Under the pieces are notes generated by a model. That model was not told the origin of the DNA. It ran no database searches and saw only the letters and a program-made list of their open reading frames with translations. The translations under genes were made by a program, and so were the position numbers. Shown in pieces: positions 10,222 through 19,800 of a stretch of DNA of 64,000 bases. The stretch spans positions 62,001 through 126,000 of the forward strand of contig CAWIGC010000020.1 in the NCBI GenBank assembly GCA_963835555.1. Direction: 5' to 3'. Every line of letters starts with the position of its first letter. Position 1 is the stretch's first letter. This stretch comes from Sulfopaludibacter sp963835555. Lineage in GTDB: Bacteria > Acidobacteriota > Terriglobia > Bryobacterales > Bryobacteraceae.

Positions 10222-10770
10222 TCATGCTTTCGGGGCATTGGGCGGCCAGTTTGGGGCCTTGACACCGAACTGCTCCGCATATTCCGCATTCAGCCGCTGC
10301 CAGCCGTCGAACTTCATCGCCTCGGCGCCAACGATGCGGCCGATGGGAGTTCCGCTGAGAAAGCGATCCAGAACATCGAAACTAATGTGCCAACCGGCAG
10401 CGCCCATCGAGATGAAGCGGCGATCGATTTTGTGCCACAGCGTCAGGCGCGTGCCGCCCCCGGAGGGTTCGAGTTCCCAGCGGGTATCGTCGTACTCAAG
10501 CAATTTGGGAGAGTCGGCTCTCGTCACTTTTGTTTCCAGCGCCATGGGCGCTCCCACCCAAGTGAGCTGCACCGTTCCCACCGTACCCAGACTTCCGTCG
10601 GTTTCAAAGGGCGCCCACTCGCGCAGATGCGCCGGGTCAGTAAGCGCTTGCCAGACTTTTTCCGGGGAGTGGCGCAGTTCTCTGACCAGAATGAGCGTCC
10701 ACTTGTCGCCCTCCTTCCGCACCTCCGCCCCGGTGGGCGGACCCGGTATGTACCGATCTCGATCGTTCAT
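10222..10770 (-). CDS. SRPBCC (AHSA1-like) domain protein
   Basis: 182 residues. The fold pattern is that of the START-like/AHSA1 superfamily: VRELRHSPEKVWQALTDPAHLREWAPFE near residues 30-56, a central beta-rich part (GTVGTVQLTWVG), then GGGTRLTLWHKID and a C-terminal helix with GWQRLNAEYAEQFG. These proteins form a deep hydrophobic pocket for small ligands; the ligand is not predictable. An ArsR-type gene two genes upstream fits the known habit of ArsR/SRPBCC pairs. Confidence 0.85.
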   Translation of the reverse strand: MNDRDRYIPGPPTGAEVRKEGDKWTLILVRELRHSPEKVWQALTDPAHLREWAPFETDGSLGTVGTVQLTWVGAPMALETKVTRADSPKLLEYDDTRWELEPSGGGTRLTLWHKIDRRFISMGAAGWHISFDVLDRFLSGTPIGRIVGAEAMKFDGWQRLNAEYAEQFGVKAPNWPPNAPKA

Positions 10771-10783
10771 CTGATTCTCCTTG

Positions 10784-11029
10784 TCATCTCTTCGTTGCTG
10801 TTGATTGGTCTCTATGGTTCAAGTGCGGGCGCGCGAGGGCGTGGTTCGCCTTGTCGCTCGGGCCGAACGTCATGTATTTGTCCGCGCGGAAGAGGCAGAT
10901 AACCTTACCGTCCTTCGCATACGCCGGCATGCCGCGATCTTCGCGAGCACTCTCGGCCTCGTCGTGAGCCCTCTCCGCAGCCGGATGCGCGGTCTTCGTC
11001 GCCTGCTTGGCCGACTTCTTCTCAGTCAT
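10784..11029 (-). CDS. short DUF1801-like remnant with charged N-terminus
   Basis: 81 residues. The first third is Lys/Ala/Glu-rich (MTEKKSAKQATKTAHPAAERA). It is followed by MPAYAKDGKVICLFRADKYMTFG, which matches the C-terminal part of DUF1801 proteins, where a ...GFSDKAN-like segment leads into a conserved end. Here the conserved end is replaced by unrelated residues, so the gene looks shortened by deletion or shifted in frame. It lies 13 bases upstream of the SRPBCC gene and 9 bases downstream of the ArsR gene. It may be translated but is probably not a full domain. Confidence 0.5.
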   Translation of the reverse strand: MTEKKSAKQATKTAHPAAERAHDEAESAREDRGMPAYAKDGKVICLFRADKYMTFGPSDKANHALARPHLNHRDQSTATKR

Positions 11030-11038
11030 AGAGGCTCC

Positions 11039-11380
11039 CTATTTTCTCCGTGGCTTCTTTTTCGTTACAGTGGCTTGCTCCATGCGGTCGAGATGGCGTT
11101 CCAGAGCATCCACGTGAGCGGACCAGAACCGGCGGAACGGAGCCAGCCAGGCATCCACCTCCTCAAGCGGTTCCGGTTTCAGCCGGTAGAGACGGCGCTG
11201 CGCGTCCACCGTGGATTCTACGAAACCGGCGTCTCGCAGCACGCGCAGGTGCTTGGATACGGTGGTCTGCGGCATTTGAAGTTGACGCTCGATCTCCCCC
11301 ACCGACTGTTGGGACGAGACCAGGAGGCTCAATATCGCGCGGCGGTTCGGCTCCGCAATGATTTCAAAAACAGATTCCAC
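11039..11380 (-). CDS. ArsR/SdpR-type winged-helix repressor
   Basis: 113 residues from GTG 11380, giving VESVFEIIAEPNRRAILSLL at the N-terminus, the normal start of this family. A longer in-frame start at 11437 would place the promoter and operator inside the gene, so I reject it. The recognition helix region is PQTTVSKHLRVLRDAGFV. There are no metal-binding cysteines, unlike arsenic-sensing members. It probably represses its own operon, which includes the DUF1801, SRPBCC and DoxX-like genes downstream. The C-terminal end is basic (KKKPRRK). Confidence 0.85.
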   Translation of the reverse strand: MESVFEIIAEPNRRAILSLLVSSQQSVGEIERQLQMPQTTVSKHLRVLRDAGFVESTVDAQRRLYRLKPEPLEEVDAWLAPFRRFWSAHVDALERHLDRMEQATVTKKKPRRK

Positions 11381-11387
11381 TCTTTTG

Positions 11388-11416
11388 ATATACTCCACAG
11401 AGTATATGCTTGTCAA
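11388..11416 (-). promoter_or_regulatory. promoter with palindromic operator for the ArsR-type operon
   Basis: On the minus strand a perfect TTGACA -35 box (11416-11411) is followed after 17 bases by GTATAT (11393-11388) as the -10. A perfect inverted repeat, ATATACTC and GAGTATAT separated by CACA (11388-11407), covers the spacer and the -10, the classic place for an autorepressor. The expected transcription start, about 7 bases past the -10, falls on or next to GTG 11380, so the message may have almost no leader. Confidence 0.7.
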
Positions 11417-11463
11417 GGTATATAAGAAACCCTTCATCGGCCGGCGAACACGCGGACGTTCGC

Positions 11464-11976
11464 TCAGTTGGCGCCCGCTGGCGGACCGAGTAGTTTCCGC
11501 AACGCGAAGATGACGTCCTTGGCCGGCGTATACCCCGCCCCGCGGAAAAGCACTTGTCCGTTTGCATCCAGCCGAAAGGTAACAGGGAGCCGTAATCTCA
11601 AAACTTGCCCTCTCTGAATTTTTGCCACCCGCAGGTGCCAGTCCGTGTAAATGGCCCCCGCATCATTCGCCAATACGATTGCGGCCAAGCCCTTGGGTGC
11701 ATACCGGAGCGCCGCGCTCTCGATGACCACGCTTTCGCTACGGCAGTCGCTGCAATTGTCAGCAAGAAACGATAGGAGTACCGGCCTGCCGCGGTAGCGC
11801 TTGATTTCCGAGGCGAAAGCATTCAGCTCTACTGGTGGGCCCGTCGGCTTAGGCAGTCGAAGGAGATCGATCAGTGTGTGGTAGCTGCTCTCTCCGATGT
11901 GAACGTTTGCCGACCCCTCGAGTCCCGTTCGGGCCTTGATCGGCGAGATGTCGTTTTGTTCGAAACATTGGGGTGT
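11464..11976 (-). pseudogene. thioredoxin-like (redoxin) protein remnant without a start
   Basis: An open frame from a stop at 11977-11979 to TGA at 11464 reads as a thioredoxin-fold protein. It has VLLSFLADNCSDCRSES with a CSDC (CxxC) pair, then a helix, a strand with AAIVLANDAG, and LPVTFRLDANGQVLFRGAG. There is no ATG or GTG before the fold; the first GTG, at 11730, is after the CxxC. The N-terminal signal region expected of exported acidobacterial redoxins is missing. I read it as a decayed gene. An uncommon start codon upstream is the alternative. Confidence 0.55.
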
Positions 11977-12020
11977 TCAACGCCGCCACGCCGCGCCGCT
12001 TCTCGCTTTCCAATTCCAAA

Positions 12021-12680
12021 TCAGAGCCGACGCCTCAGGCCAATCAACCCCACGATGCCGCCGAACAGCAACAGATAGCCGGACGGTTCCGGTACGGCGT
12101 TAGTCTGTATCGGATCGCCATCGATTTGAAACTGATCATTGTACCTGGCGACGTTCCAGTTTGCCCCTGAATTCAAGCTGGATGCAAACGGAACCGTCGG
12201 TGACCCGCCATTCTCCCAATTGACAAATGACCCGGTATCGTGCGGCGCCAAAACAAGCCAGTATGGGGTGCCCGCAAGCAGCGTAATCGGAGTCCCGATC
12301 GTGTTTGCAGTGACGAGCGATCCGGGATACACCGAGTTCGCACTCAAATCGAAACCGATCTGCTCGATGGACGCGCCAGGTTGTCCCGCACCATTCGAGT
12401 ACAAGAAGACATCGAACGTCTTGACAGGTTCATTGGACGATACGAGCATCTGCGCGCCAGTCATCATGTAGTCAGCCGTCGGTGTGAACTGCTCGGCGTC
12501 AAACAAACTTTGACCGACGCCGGTGGGGCACGGCGAGACCCCCGTGCCCGCGTTACAAACAAAACTCCCGCTGGTCACGGAACCCGTTCCAGTAACATTC
12601 GAGAACACGACCGCCCCCTTCATCAACGCCGGTCCGGATGCCATGCATAGCAGGGCGGCTTTCACTAGCAGTCGATTCAT
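12021..12680 (-). CDS. PEP-CTERM sorting-domain protein
   Basis: 219 residues from ATG 12680, which has a strong GGAGGGGG ribosome site; the frame is open further upstream, but without such a site. Residues 1-20 are a signal peptide (MNRLLVKAALLCMASGPALM). The body is a beta-rich domain resembling the choice-of-anchor R type. The C-terminus has the full PEP-CTERM signal: VPEPSG, a hydrophobic helix (YLLLFGGIVGLIGL) and RRRL. Such proteins are handled by exosortase and reach the cell surface or extracellular matrix; no exosortase gene is in this window. The thioredoxin-like remnant lies just downstream. Confidence 0.85.
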   Translation of the reverse strand: MNRLLVKAALLCMASGPALMKGAVVFSNVTGTGSVTSGSFVCNAGTGVSPCPTGVGQSLFDAEQFTPTADYMMTGAQMLVSSNEPVKTFDVFLYSNGAGQPGASIEQIGFDLSANSVYPGSLVTANTIGTPITLLAGTPYWLVLAPHDTGSFVNWENGGSPTVPFASSLNSGANWNVARYNDQFQIDGDPIQTNAVPEPSGYLLLFGGIVGLIGLRRRL

Positions 12681-13014
12681 CACGTTCCCCCTCCAACTGT
12701 TTATACTTTCCTCGGACATCGATCCGTGTCGTGCACGTCTCTTTCTCAGCGTTCGAACACAATATAGTATTTCGTTAGAGATGCAAGGGCCGGCCGTTCT
12801 GGTCTGGTCCGGCCGTTCTGGTCCTGCCATTCATGCCTTTGCCTGCCACAGTGCTGATGGTCCTGGTGATCCCATTGTCCATTCGGACGCGCATATTTAT
12901 CCAATCGGCGAATATGCCTGGTGCAGCCGGAAATGCCGACGAAGTCAAACGGTGGGCACTCCCGGGGGCACCGCCCAGCTAGCCGGAACCTCAGCGGTCA
13001 CATTATCCCAGCCT
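12681..13014. other. intergenic region upstream of the PEP-CTERM gene
   Basis: 334 bases without a gene lie between the end of the ADOP permease and the start of the PEP-CTERM gene. The promoter of the PEP-CTERM gene must lie here; an AT-rich stretch near 12755-12775 is the likeliest place, but I cannot fix its boxes. A GC-rich 15-base direct repeat is listed separately. I see no other structure. Confidence 0.5.
12790..12823. repeat. 15-base direct repeat, two copies
   Basis: CCGGCCGTTCTGGTC occurs at 12790-12804 and again at 12809-12823, a 19-base period. It is upstream of the PEP-CTERM promoter region. It may be a binding site pair or a slippage product. Confidence 0.6.
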
Positions 13015-15495
13015 TCATTCGTAGCGCAGGGCGCGCATGGGATCCAGCCGTGCGGCGCGGCGGGCCGGAATGTAGCAGGCAAGCAGAGTTACCAGCGCCA
13101 GCAGAGCCGCCGTCGCCGCGAAGATCGCGGGGTCGCGCGGCTTCAGTTCGTGCAGCAGACTCTCCATCAGCCGCCCGGCGGCGAATGCCCCCGCGAGCCC
13201 CACCGCGAAGCCAGCGCACGCCAGCGCCATCCCCTCGCGCAGGACTTCCCAGAGCACGCGAGCCCGGCTCGCGCCCAGCGAGATGCGGATGCCGATTTCC
13301 CGCGTCCGCTGGGTCACCGCGTAGGACAGCACGCCGTAGATTCCGAGTGCGGCCAATAGCGCAGCCAGCGCCGCAAACGAGACTACCAGCGAACTCAGAA
13401 ACCGCTGGCCCCGCGAATTATCGTCCACCACGTCTTCCATGGTGCGAGTCTGGTAGAGCGCCAGGCTGGAATCGATTCGCGATAGCACGCGCCGCACCTC
13501 CGGTGTCATGCCTGATGGCGGCACCGCGGTGTGCAGCACCAGAAACAACCGGCTGGGAGCGTAAAGCGGATCGTACGCTTCCGGCTGCGTTTTTTGCGTG
13601 AGGCCCCATTGCCGGACATCGCCGACCACCGCCACCACCTGCCGCCACGGGCCGCTCTGATCGCCCCCGCCTCCCGCGAACATCTGGCCCAGGGGATCTT
13701 GGTTGGGCCAGAAGAGGCGGGCCATCGCCTGGTTGATGACGGTTGCGTACACCATGCCGTTGCGCTGCTCCGCCGGGAGCCGCTTCCCTTTTTCCCAGGC
13801 ATCCCGCCGGAGCGTGTCCATCTCCATAGCGCGCTGCGTGTCCGCGGTTGTGAATACGCGCCCCTGGAGCAATGGGATGCCCATGGCGCGGAAGTACTCC
13901 GGAGTCACCTCGTGAGTCTCTACCAGCGGACCGCTCATCCGTTCCGAGACGCGGCCGCGAACCTGGATGTAGTAGTTGCTGCCGCCCTCCAGCGGTAGCC
14001 GGTCGCTCAAGGCGGCCGTCTCGACTCCGGGCAGCCCCCGAACCTGGTCCAGCAGACGCTGGCAGAAAGCCGCTCGCTGCGGATCGGTTTTGTAGGTGGT
14101 TTCGGGCAGTTGCACCGCCCCGGTCCACAGGCCCTCCCGCCGCACCCCGATTTCCACGCTGCGCACGCGCGCGAAATCCTTCAGCAGCAGGCCGGCCGAG
14201 ATCAGCAGCAGCATCGAGAGCGCGATTTCGCCGGCCACCAGAATATGGCTTACCAGCCGCTGCCCGCGCCGGGGACTGACAGAGCTTCCGGCGCCGCCTT
14301 TCAGTTCCTCGTGCACGCCGGGACGCGCCGTCTGAAGCGCGGGCGCGAGTCCGAATAGCACGCCCGTCACCACCGCCAGCGCAAACGTGAATGCCAGCAC
14401 CGAGCCGTTCAACCCAATCACATTGACATCCGGCAGGGCAAAGCTCTTGATCTTCGGCAGAAGCTCGATCAGGCCCCACCCTGCCACCAGGCCCAAAGCG
14501 CCGCCCGCCAGCGATAGCAGCAGGCTCTCGGTGAGCAGTTGCCGCAACAGGCGCGGCCGGGAAGCGCCCAACGCGCTGCGAACCGCCATTTCCTTCTGGC
14601 GAGCCAGTGCCCGGGAAAGCAGCAGATTCGCGATATTCGCGCAGGCAATCAACAGCACCAGCCCCACCGCCGAGAGCATCATCACCATGGAATTGCGGCT
14701 CTTGCCCACCAGGTCCTCCTGCAGAGACATCACCACCGCTCCCACCTTGTAGTTGGTGTCCGGGTATGCCTTCTCCAGGCGCGCCGCGATCAGCGCTACA
14801 TCCGCCTGCGCTTTCTGCACCGTCACCCCGGGTTTCAGCCTGCCGATGGCGCTGGCCCAGTGACTCCCGCGTTCGCCCAGCCCTTTTCCGGACATGTCCA
14901 TGGGCGTCCAGTATTCGGCCCGGTAGGGATAAGTGAAGCCGGCCGGCATCACCCCGACGATGGTGTATTTCCGGCCGTTCAATTGGACGGCTTGGCCCAC
15001 CGCGCCGGCCTCCCCGCCGAAGCGCTTGCGCCACTCGCCGTAACTGAGGATGGCTACGTCGTCCTTCCCGGGCTGATCTTCACCCGGAGCAAAGGTTCTG
15101 CCGACAGCCGCATTCACGCCCAGGAGTGCAAAGAAATTGGCCTCCGTAGGAACGGTCACCACGTGGTCCGCCTCGCCCTTTCCGCTAAGGTTCATGGTGG
15201 TCGGCCAACTGTACAAAGCCATGTCGCTGAAAGTGCTGTTCTGCGTCTTCCAGTCGATGAAATCCGGTCCCGTGAAGGGGTATTTCCCGGGCGCCGCCTC
15301 GGTCTCGTACAGACGCACCAGGCGGTCGGGATGAGGATAGGGCAGCGGCCGCAGCAGCACCGCGTCAATCACGCTGAAAATGGCTGTATTGGCCCCGATT
15401 CCGGCGGCCAGAGTGAGAATAGCGACCAGTGCGAATCCACGCGACGTCAGCAGGCTCCGGACACCGTATCGCAGGTCCTGAACAAAGGTTCGCAT
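13015..15495 (-). CDS. ADOP-family MacB-like ABC permease, complete
   Basis: 826 residues from ATG 15495, chosen because the family begins with MRTFVQDLRYGVRSLL; the frame is open upstream but that part is unlike the family. The order is: membrane segment with ILTLAAGIGANTAIFSVIDAVLLRPLPYP, a periplasmic MacB-type domain, an FtsX block with LLIACANIANLLLSRALARQKEMAVRSALGASR, a second periplasmic domain, and a second FtsX block with TREIGIRISLGASRARV, ending in ARLDPMRALRYE. The internal duplication defines the Acidobacterial duplicated orphan permease family. No ATPase gene adjoins it. Confidence 0.92.
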   Translation of the reverse strand: MRTFVQDLRYGVRSLLTSRGFALVAILTLAAGIGANTAIFSVIDAVLLRPLPYPHPDRLVRLYETEAAPGKYPFTGPDFIDWKTQNSTFSDMALYSWPTTMNLSGKGEADHVVTVPTEANFFALLGVNAAVGRTFAPGEDQPGKDDVAILSYGEWRKRFGGEAGAVGQAVQLNGRKYTIVGVMPAGFTYPYRAEYWTPMDMSGKGLGERGSHWASAIGRLKPGVTVQKAQADVALIAARLEKAYPDTNYKVGAVVMSLQEDLVGKSRNSMVMMLSAVGLVLLIACANIANLLLSRALARQKEMAVRSALGASRPRLLRQLLTESLLLSLAGGALGLVAGWGLIELLPKIKSFALPDVNVIGLNGSVLAFTFALAVVTGVLFGLAPALQTARPGVHEELKGGAGSSVSPRRGQRLVSHILVAGEIALSMLLLISAGLLLKDFARVRSVEIGVRREGLWTGAVQLPETTYKTDPQRAAFCQRLLDQVRGLPGVETAALSDRLPLEGGSNYYIQVRGRVSERMSGPLVETHEVTPEYFRAMGIPLLQGRVFTTADTQRAMEMDTLRRDAWEKGKRLPAEQRNGMVYATVINQAMARLFWPNQDPLGQMFAGGGGDQSGPWRQVVAVVGDVRQWGLTQKTQPEAYDPLYAPSRLFLVLHTAVPPSGMTPEVRRVLSRIDSSLALYQTRTMEDVVDDNSRGQRFLSSLVVSFAALAALLAALGIYGVLSYAVTQRTREIGIRISLGASRARVLWEVLREGMALACAGFAVGLAGAFAAGRLMESLLHELKPRDPAIFAATAALLALVTLLACYIPARRAARLDPMRALRYE

Positions 15496-15544
15496 GAGCT
15501 TATCCCTATTAGACTCCCAAACTCGTCCACCGTTTGCATGTCGC

Positions 15545-16837
15545 CTACCAGGAGGCTTCGATTTCTTCCAGCGTTTTGCCCTTGGTTTCCGGCACCCGCC
15601 CCAGAATGAAAAAGAATCCTGTGGCGCAGATGGCGGCGTAGAGCCAGAATGTGCCCGCGGGTCCCAGCGCGGCATTGAGCAGCGGGAAGGTAAAAGTGAG
15701 CAGGAAGCATGCGATCCACAGGGCCGACACCGCTACCGATACCGCCAGGCCGCGGATCCGGTTGGGGAAAATTTCGGAGATGAGCACCCACGTGACCGGC
15801 GCCAGCGACATGGCGTAGCAGCCGATAGTACACAGGGTGAGCACCAGCACGGGCAATCCCGTCAGTTTGAAATAATAGGCCAGCCCCAGCAGGCCGTGCG
15901 AAAGGGCGATGCCGGCGCATCCAAAAAGCATGAGCGCCCGCCGGCCAAAGCGATCCACCATGCCTAGAGCGATCAGCGTGCAGACCAGGTTGATGGCGCC
16001 GGTGATCACGATATTGAAGAGGATTCCGTTGACGTCATATCCGGCGCCGCGGTAGATCTCCTCGGCGTAGTTGAAGATGACGTTGATGCCGCTCCATTGC
16101 TGCAGCACCGCAAGGAAAATGCCGATGCCCAGCACCTTGCGCAGACGCGGAACCAGCAGCGCGCGCCAGGGAGTCACGCCCGTTTTAGCAGCGGCGGAAC
16201 GCGCCAGCCAGCGCGGACTTTCCGGGATGAAGCAGGCGCCCACAAAGAAGATCACGGAAGGCACGGCGACCGCCGTGAACATCCAGCGCCAGGCGTATTG
16301 CCCGTTCCAGGATTGACGGATGAATTCGCTGGTGGCGCCCTCCGGGACGGGCCGCGCGATCAACCAGTTCGCAATCTGCGCGATGAGGATCCCGATCACG
16401 ATGGTCAATTGATTGAGCGACACCATGCGCCCGCGCAGTTCCGCGGGGCTGACCTCGGCGATGTACATCGGCGAGACGTTGGAAGCCATGCCGATAGCCG
16501 TGCCGCCGGTAATGCGCCACACCACAAACCACGTAAAGGCGGACGCCCACCCGGTGAGCACGCTGGAGACGGCGAAGAGGAACGCGGCCAGGATGAGGAT
16601 TTTCTTGCGGCCCCACCGGTCGCTGAGCAGTCCCGAAGCGATCGAGCCGCCGAGGCAGCCCAGTAGGGCGCAACTATTGGCCCACCCGATGGCATTCTGG
16701 CTGGTGAGGTGAAAATACAGCTCGTAGAATGGCTTGGCGCCGCCGATCACCACCCAGTCGTAACCGAATAGCAGGCCGCCCAGGGCGGCGATGGAGCAGA
16801 TGAGCCAGACCAGGCGGACGTTGCGTTCGGGCGGCAT
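15545..16837 (-). CDS. MFS sugar porter (XylE/GLUT-like)
   Basis: 430 residues with twelve predicted membrane segments. The sugar-porter signatures are all present: GGLLFGYDWVVIGG near residue 20, DRWGRKK after helix 2, PESPRWL before the central loop, QQWSGINVIFNYAEEIY in helix 7, DRFGRR after helix 8, and PETKGKTLEEIE at the end. It imports a hexose or pentose by proton symport, to judge from the family. It starts 2 bases after the end of the DUF5107/TPR gene, so the two are certainly co-transcribed. With the GH2 gene they form one carbohydrate unit. Confidence 0.92.
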   Translation of the reverse strand: MPPERNVRLVWLICSIAALGGLLFGYDWVVIGGAKPFYELYFHLTSQNAIGWANSCALLGCLGGSIASGLLSDRWGRKKILILAAFLFAVSSVLTGWASAFTWFVVWRITGGTAIGMASNVSPMYIAEVSPAELRGRMVSLNQLTIVIGILIAQIANWLIARPVPEGATSEFIRQSWNGQYAWRWMFTAVAVPSVIFFVGACFIPESPRWLARSAAAKTGVTPWRALLVPRLRKVLGIGIFLAVLQQWSGINVIFNYAEEIYRGAGYDVNGILFNIVITGAINLVCTLIALGMVDRFGRRALMLFGCAGIALSHGLLGLAYYFKLTGLPVLVLTLCTIGCYAMSLAPVTWVLISEIFPNRIRGLAVSVAVSALWIACFLLTFTFPLLNAALGPAGTFWLYAAICATGFFFILGRVPETKGKTLEEIEASW

Positions 16838-16839
16838 GT

Positions 16840-19800
16840 TTAGTCGGGCAGGTCCGCGGCGCCGGCGTGGCTGCTATCCAATTCCAACACACGGCGCAGC
16901 AGAAAGCGGGCCGCTTCGGTTTGGCCCAGCCCCAGGCGGCCCTGAGCCTCCAGGAAGGCGGCTTGGATTTCGGCGGCACGTGCCGGGTCGTCGTCGAAAA
17001 GCAGCATCGCCGGCAGCGAGGTGGCGAAGTAATCCACCCGCGGGGGTTGGGAATGGATCCGCTCGGAGGCAGCCAGCAGGACGCCGCACACTTCGGCGGC
17101 TTCGGCGTGGCGATTCAGGCGGCGGAGAGCCAGGGCGCTGTAATACGTGTCGCCGCGAGCCGCCTGTTCGTACCAATCGCCTTCGGCTCCAGCCTCGCCC
17201 AGCCAGTAATAGATGTCGTAGGGCACAGCCAGGGGGTGGCGTGCTTCTCCCAGATTTTCAGGACACTCCAGGGCACGTTCGAAATGCGCGCGGGCAGTTT
17301 CCGAATCGCCCGCGGCGAGGGCGCGGCGCCCCAGCAGGATGTGAGCCCGCTCGTGCTGCTGAAGCGCCAGCCCTTCCCCGCCCTCCCAGGGTTGGAAGCG
17401 GCGCGATTCCAGGAGCGCGGCGGCCTTCTCCGGCTGCCTGGTCTGGTTGTACAGGGCCGCCAGTTCCACGCAAAGATCGTCGCGCTCTTCCACCAGCGGC
17501 AGGGCCGCTTCGAATTCCGCCAGGCGGCGGCCAGGGTCGATCCCGGTGCGCTTCCAGAGCTGATCCCGCTCGTAAAGCAGGCGGGCATCGTACGGGTTGG
17601 CGCGGAGGGCGCGGTCAAAGCAGTCGCGGGCGGCTTCGGCGTCGCGGCGCACATTGAAATGCGCGATCCCCAGATTGCGCCAGGAAATGGAGAAATTCCA
17701 ATCCAGCTTGACGGACCACTCCCAATGTTCGATGGCCTCGCGGTGGCGGCGGCGATCGTAGAGCAGGTTGCCCAGGTAATAGCGGGCGCGGGCGTCCGAC
17801 GGGTTGGTGCGGATGGCCGCTTCCAGCACGATCATCTCTTCCAGGCGCGAAGGAAAGCAATAATCGGGAGATGCGGCGGCGGCCTCTTCCCAGCGGCCGA
17901 GGGCGTACAGCACCATCGGCGCCGAGCCGTCTGTGGCGGTAAAATCCGCTCCGGCGAGAATCTCGTCGGCTTCGGCTTCCAGTCCCGCGCGGGCGCAATC
18001 GAAAGCCAGATCCAGGCGGCTCTGGTTGCCGCCGGGAATGGGACGGCCGGCCAGGTAACTCGCCCACGGGTCCAGGGGATTGAGCGCCAGCGTCTTCTCC
18101 AGAAAATTCGCGGCTTCGGCTTCCTGTCCCAGGCGGCGCAGCACCATCACGCAAAGGCATCGCGCGTGCAAGTGATCGGTGTTGACGCGAAGCGCTTCAT
18201 TGAGGTGGTACAGGGCCTTGCTGAAGTCGCCGCGCTGCGTGTCGATTTCGGCGATGGCGTAGTACGCGGGCGAACGCCAGGCCGCGCACCAGGCGGATTT
18301 GTAGAACGCGGCGTAGGCATCGTCCAGGCGGTCGAGGAATCGCAGTGTGAGCCCCAAATTGTAGTGCGGCTCGCCATCGTAAGGGTTGGCGTTGAGTCGC
18401 GTGAGCGTGGCGATGGCGCGCCGGAAGCGCTGTTCGGCTTCGATGAATTCGCCGCGGCGCAGATGCCACAGGCCCATGGCGTTGTTACAGCGTGAATCGG
18501 CGGGATCGCGACGAAGCGCCTCCTGCCAGTAGATCTCGGGATGGCGCGTGGCATGGCGGTATTGGTCCAGGTGCAGGCCCGTGAGGTACAGTTCGTCGGC
18601 CGTGGCGATTTCTTCGGGAAGCGGCGGCTCGGTGGCGGGCGGTGGCGCTTCGCCCGCCGGCTCTTCGATGCGGGGAACATAGCGCGCCACTTCGCGGGTG
18701 GGCGTCGATACGATAACGGTGAGAGGTTCCGCGCCCACCTCCGCTTCCGCCCGGAATCCGACGCCCGGAGCCAGATCGCGCGTCCAGGAGGCCACCGGAT
18801 CGAGACGAACCGTCGCGCCGGGAAGAGGCGACGTGACACAGACCCCGACCCGGGCAACTCCGTCCGCCACCTGCAGGCTGATGGCCGCGTCGAGACTGGC
18901 AAACTGCACGGGACCGATCTTCTGTATGGGATACCAATACTGGCTGAAGGTCTTGGTTTCGTACGGCGCGAGGAAAGAGAAATCGGGCTGGTTGTCGGTA
19001 TACACGCCGGCCATCAGTTCCACGTAGGGTCCGTCGGAATCGGTCAGGTTGCGATCCCAGGCGTAGCCGAAAGGGTGATTGCCCCACGTCCACTGTTTCT
19101 TGCCGGGCGAGATGTGGTGGTTGGCCACGTGGACCAGGCCGGCCTGCGCGCGATGGTCGTAGCCGCCCATGAAGTCCTCGCTTGAACCCATGGCCATATA
19201 ACTGGTGGGAACGGGAATGTTGCGATACCAGGTAAGGTCGTTGTGTGGCGCGCGGGCCGCGTAATCGACGCCGTAGTAAGTGCCGGTGCAGAGCGGGTAG
19301 GAACTCATGGCGCGCCTGGCATGGTCGGCGACATAGTGAACGTCGGGCGGAAAGAAGGACTGGTATTCCTCGTGGACCCGCACGGCGGCGTTGGCCCACC
19401 ACAGGAAGGTCTGGACGAAAGGCGTGCAGTTGTAGAGCCGCACTTTCAGCTCAACGTAAGATTTCCCGGGATGCAGGCAGACGCCGTGCATACCCTGGAG
19501 CCGCGTCATCGGGTCGCGGTCCTGGCACCAGATGGTCTGCGAGCCATCGGCGTGGGACTCGATTTCGATATCCACCGGCATGAAGGTGGCGGGGCGATGG
19601 TGCTGCGGCCAGTTGAACTCGACGCCGCCGCTGGCCCACGGCCCGGCAAGTCCCACAAGCGCGGGCTTGATGACATTCTGGCGGTAGAAAAAGTCGTAGC
19701 CGCTGGCTTTATCCAACCCCACGTGGATGCGCCCGCCGATCTCCGGCAGAATCATCACCCGCACGAACTCGTTTTCCAGGTGTGCGGCCTGCCAGGTGTG

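Noticed and set aside
9894..10262. Plus-strand open frames opposite the DoxX and SRPBCC genes
   Set aside because: Arg/Gly-rich antisense frames; both minus-strand genes show family motifs.
11381..11437. N-terminal extension of the ArsR-type repressor from ATG 11437
   Set aside because: It would place TTGACA, the -10 and a perfect operator inside the coding region, and family members begin at the GTG at 11380.
13418..15034. Open frame inside the ADOP permease, same strand, other phase
   Set aside because: Composition is Gly/Arg/Ala-rich without hydrophobic helices; the permease frame carries all the family motifs.
16867..18495. Open frame of 542 codons opposite the DUF5107/TPR gene
   Set aside because: No motif, no ribosome site, and composition typical of an antisense frame; the TPR gene on the other strand is clear.
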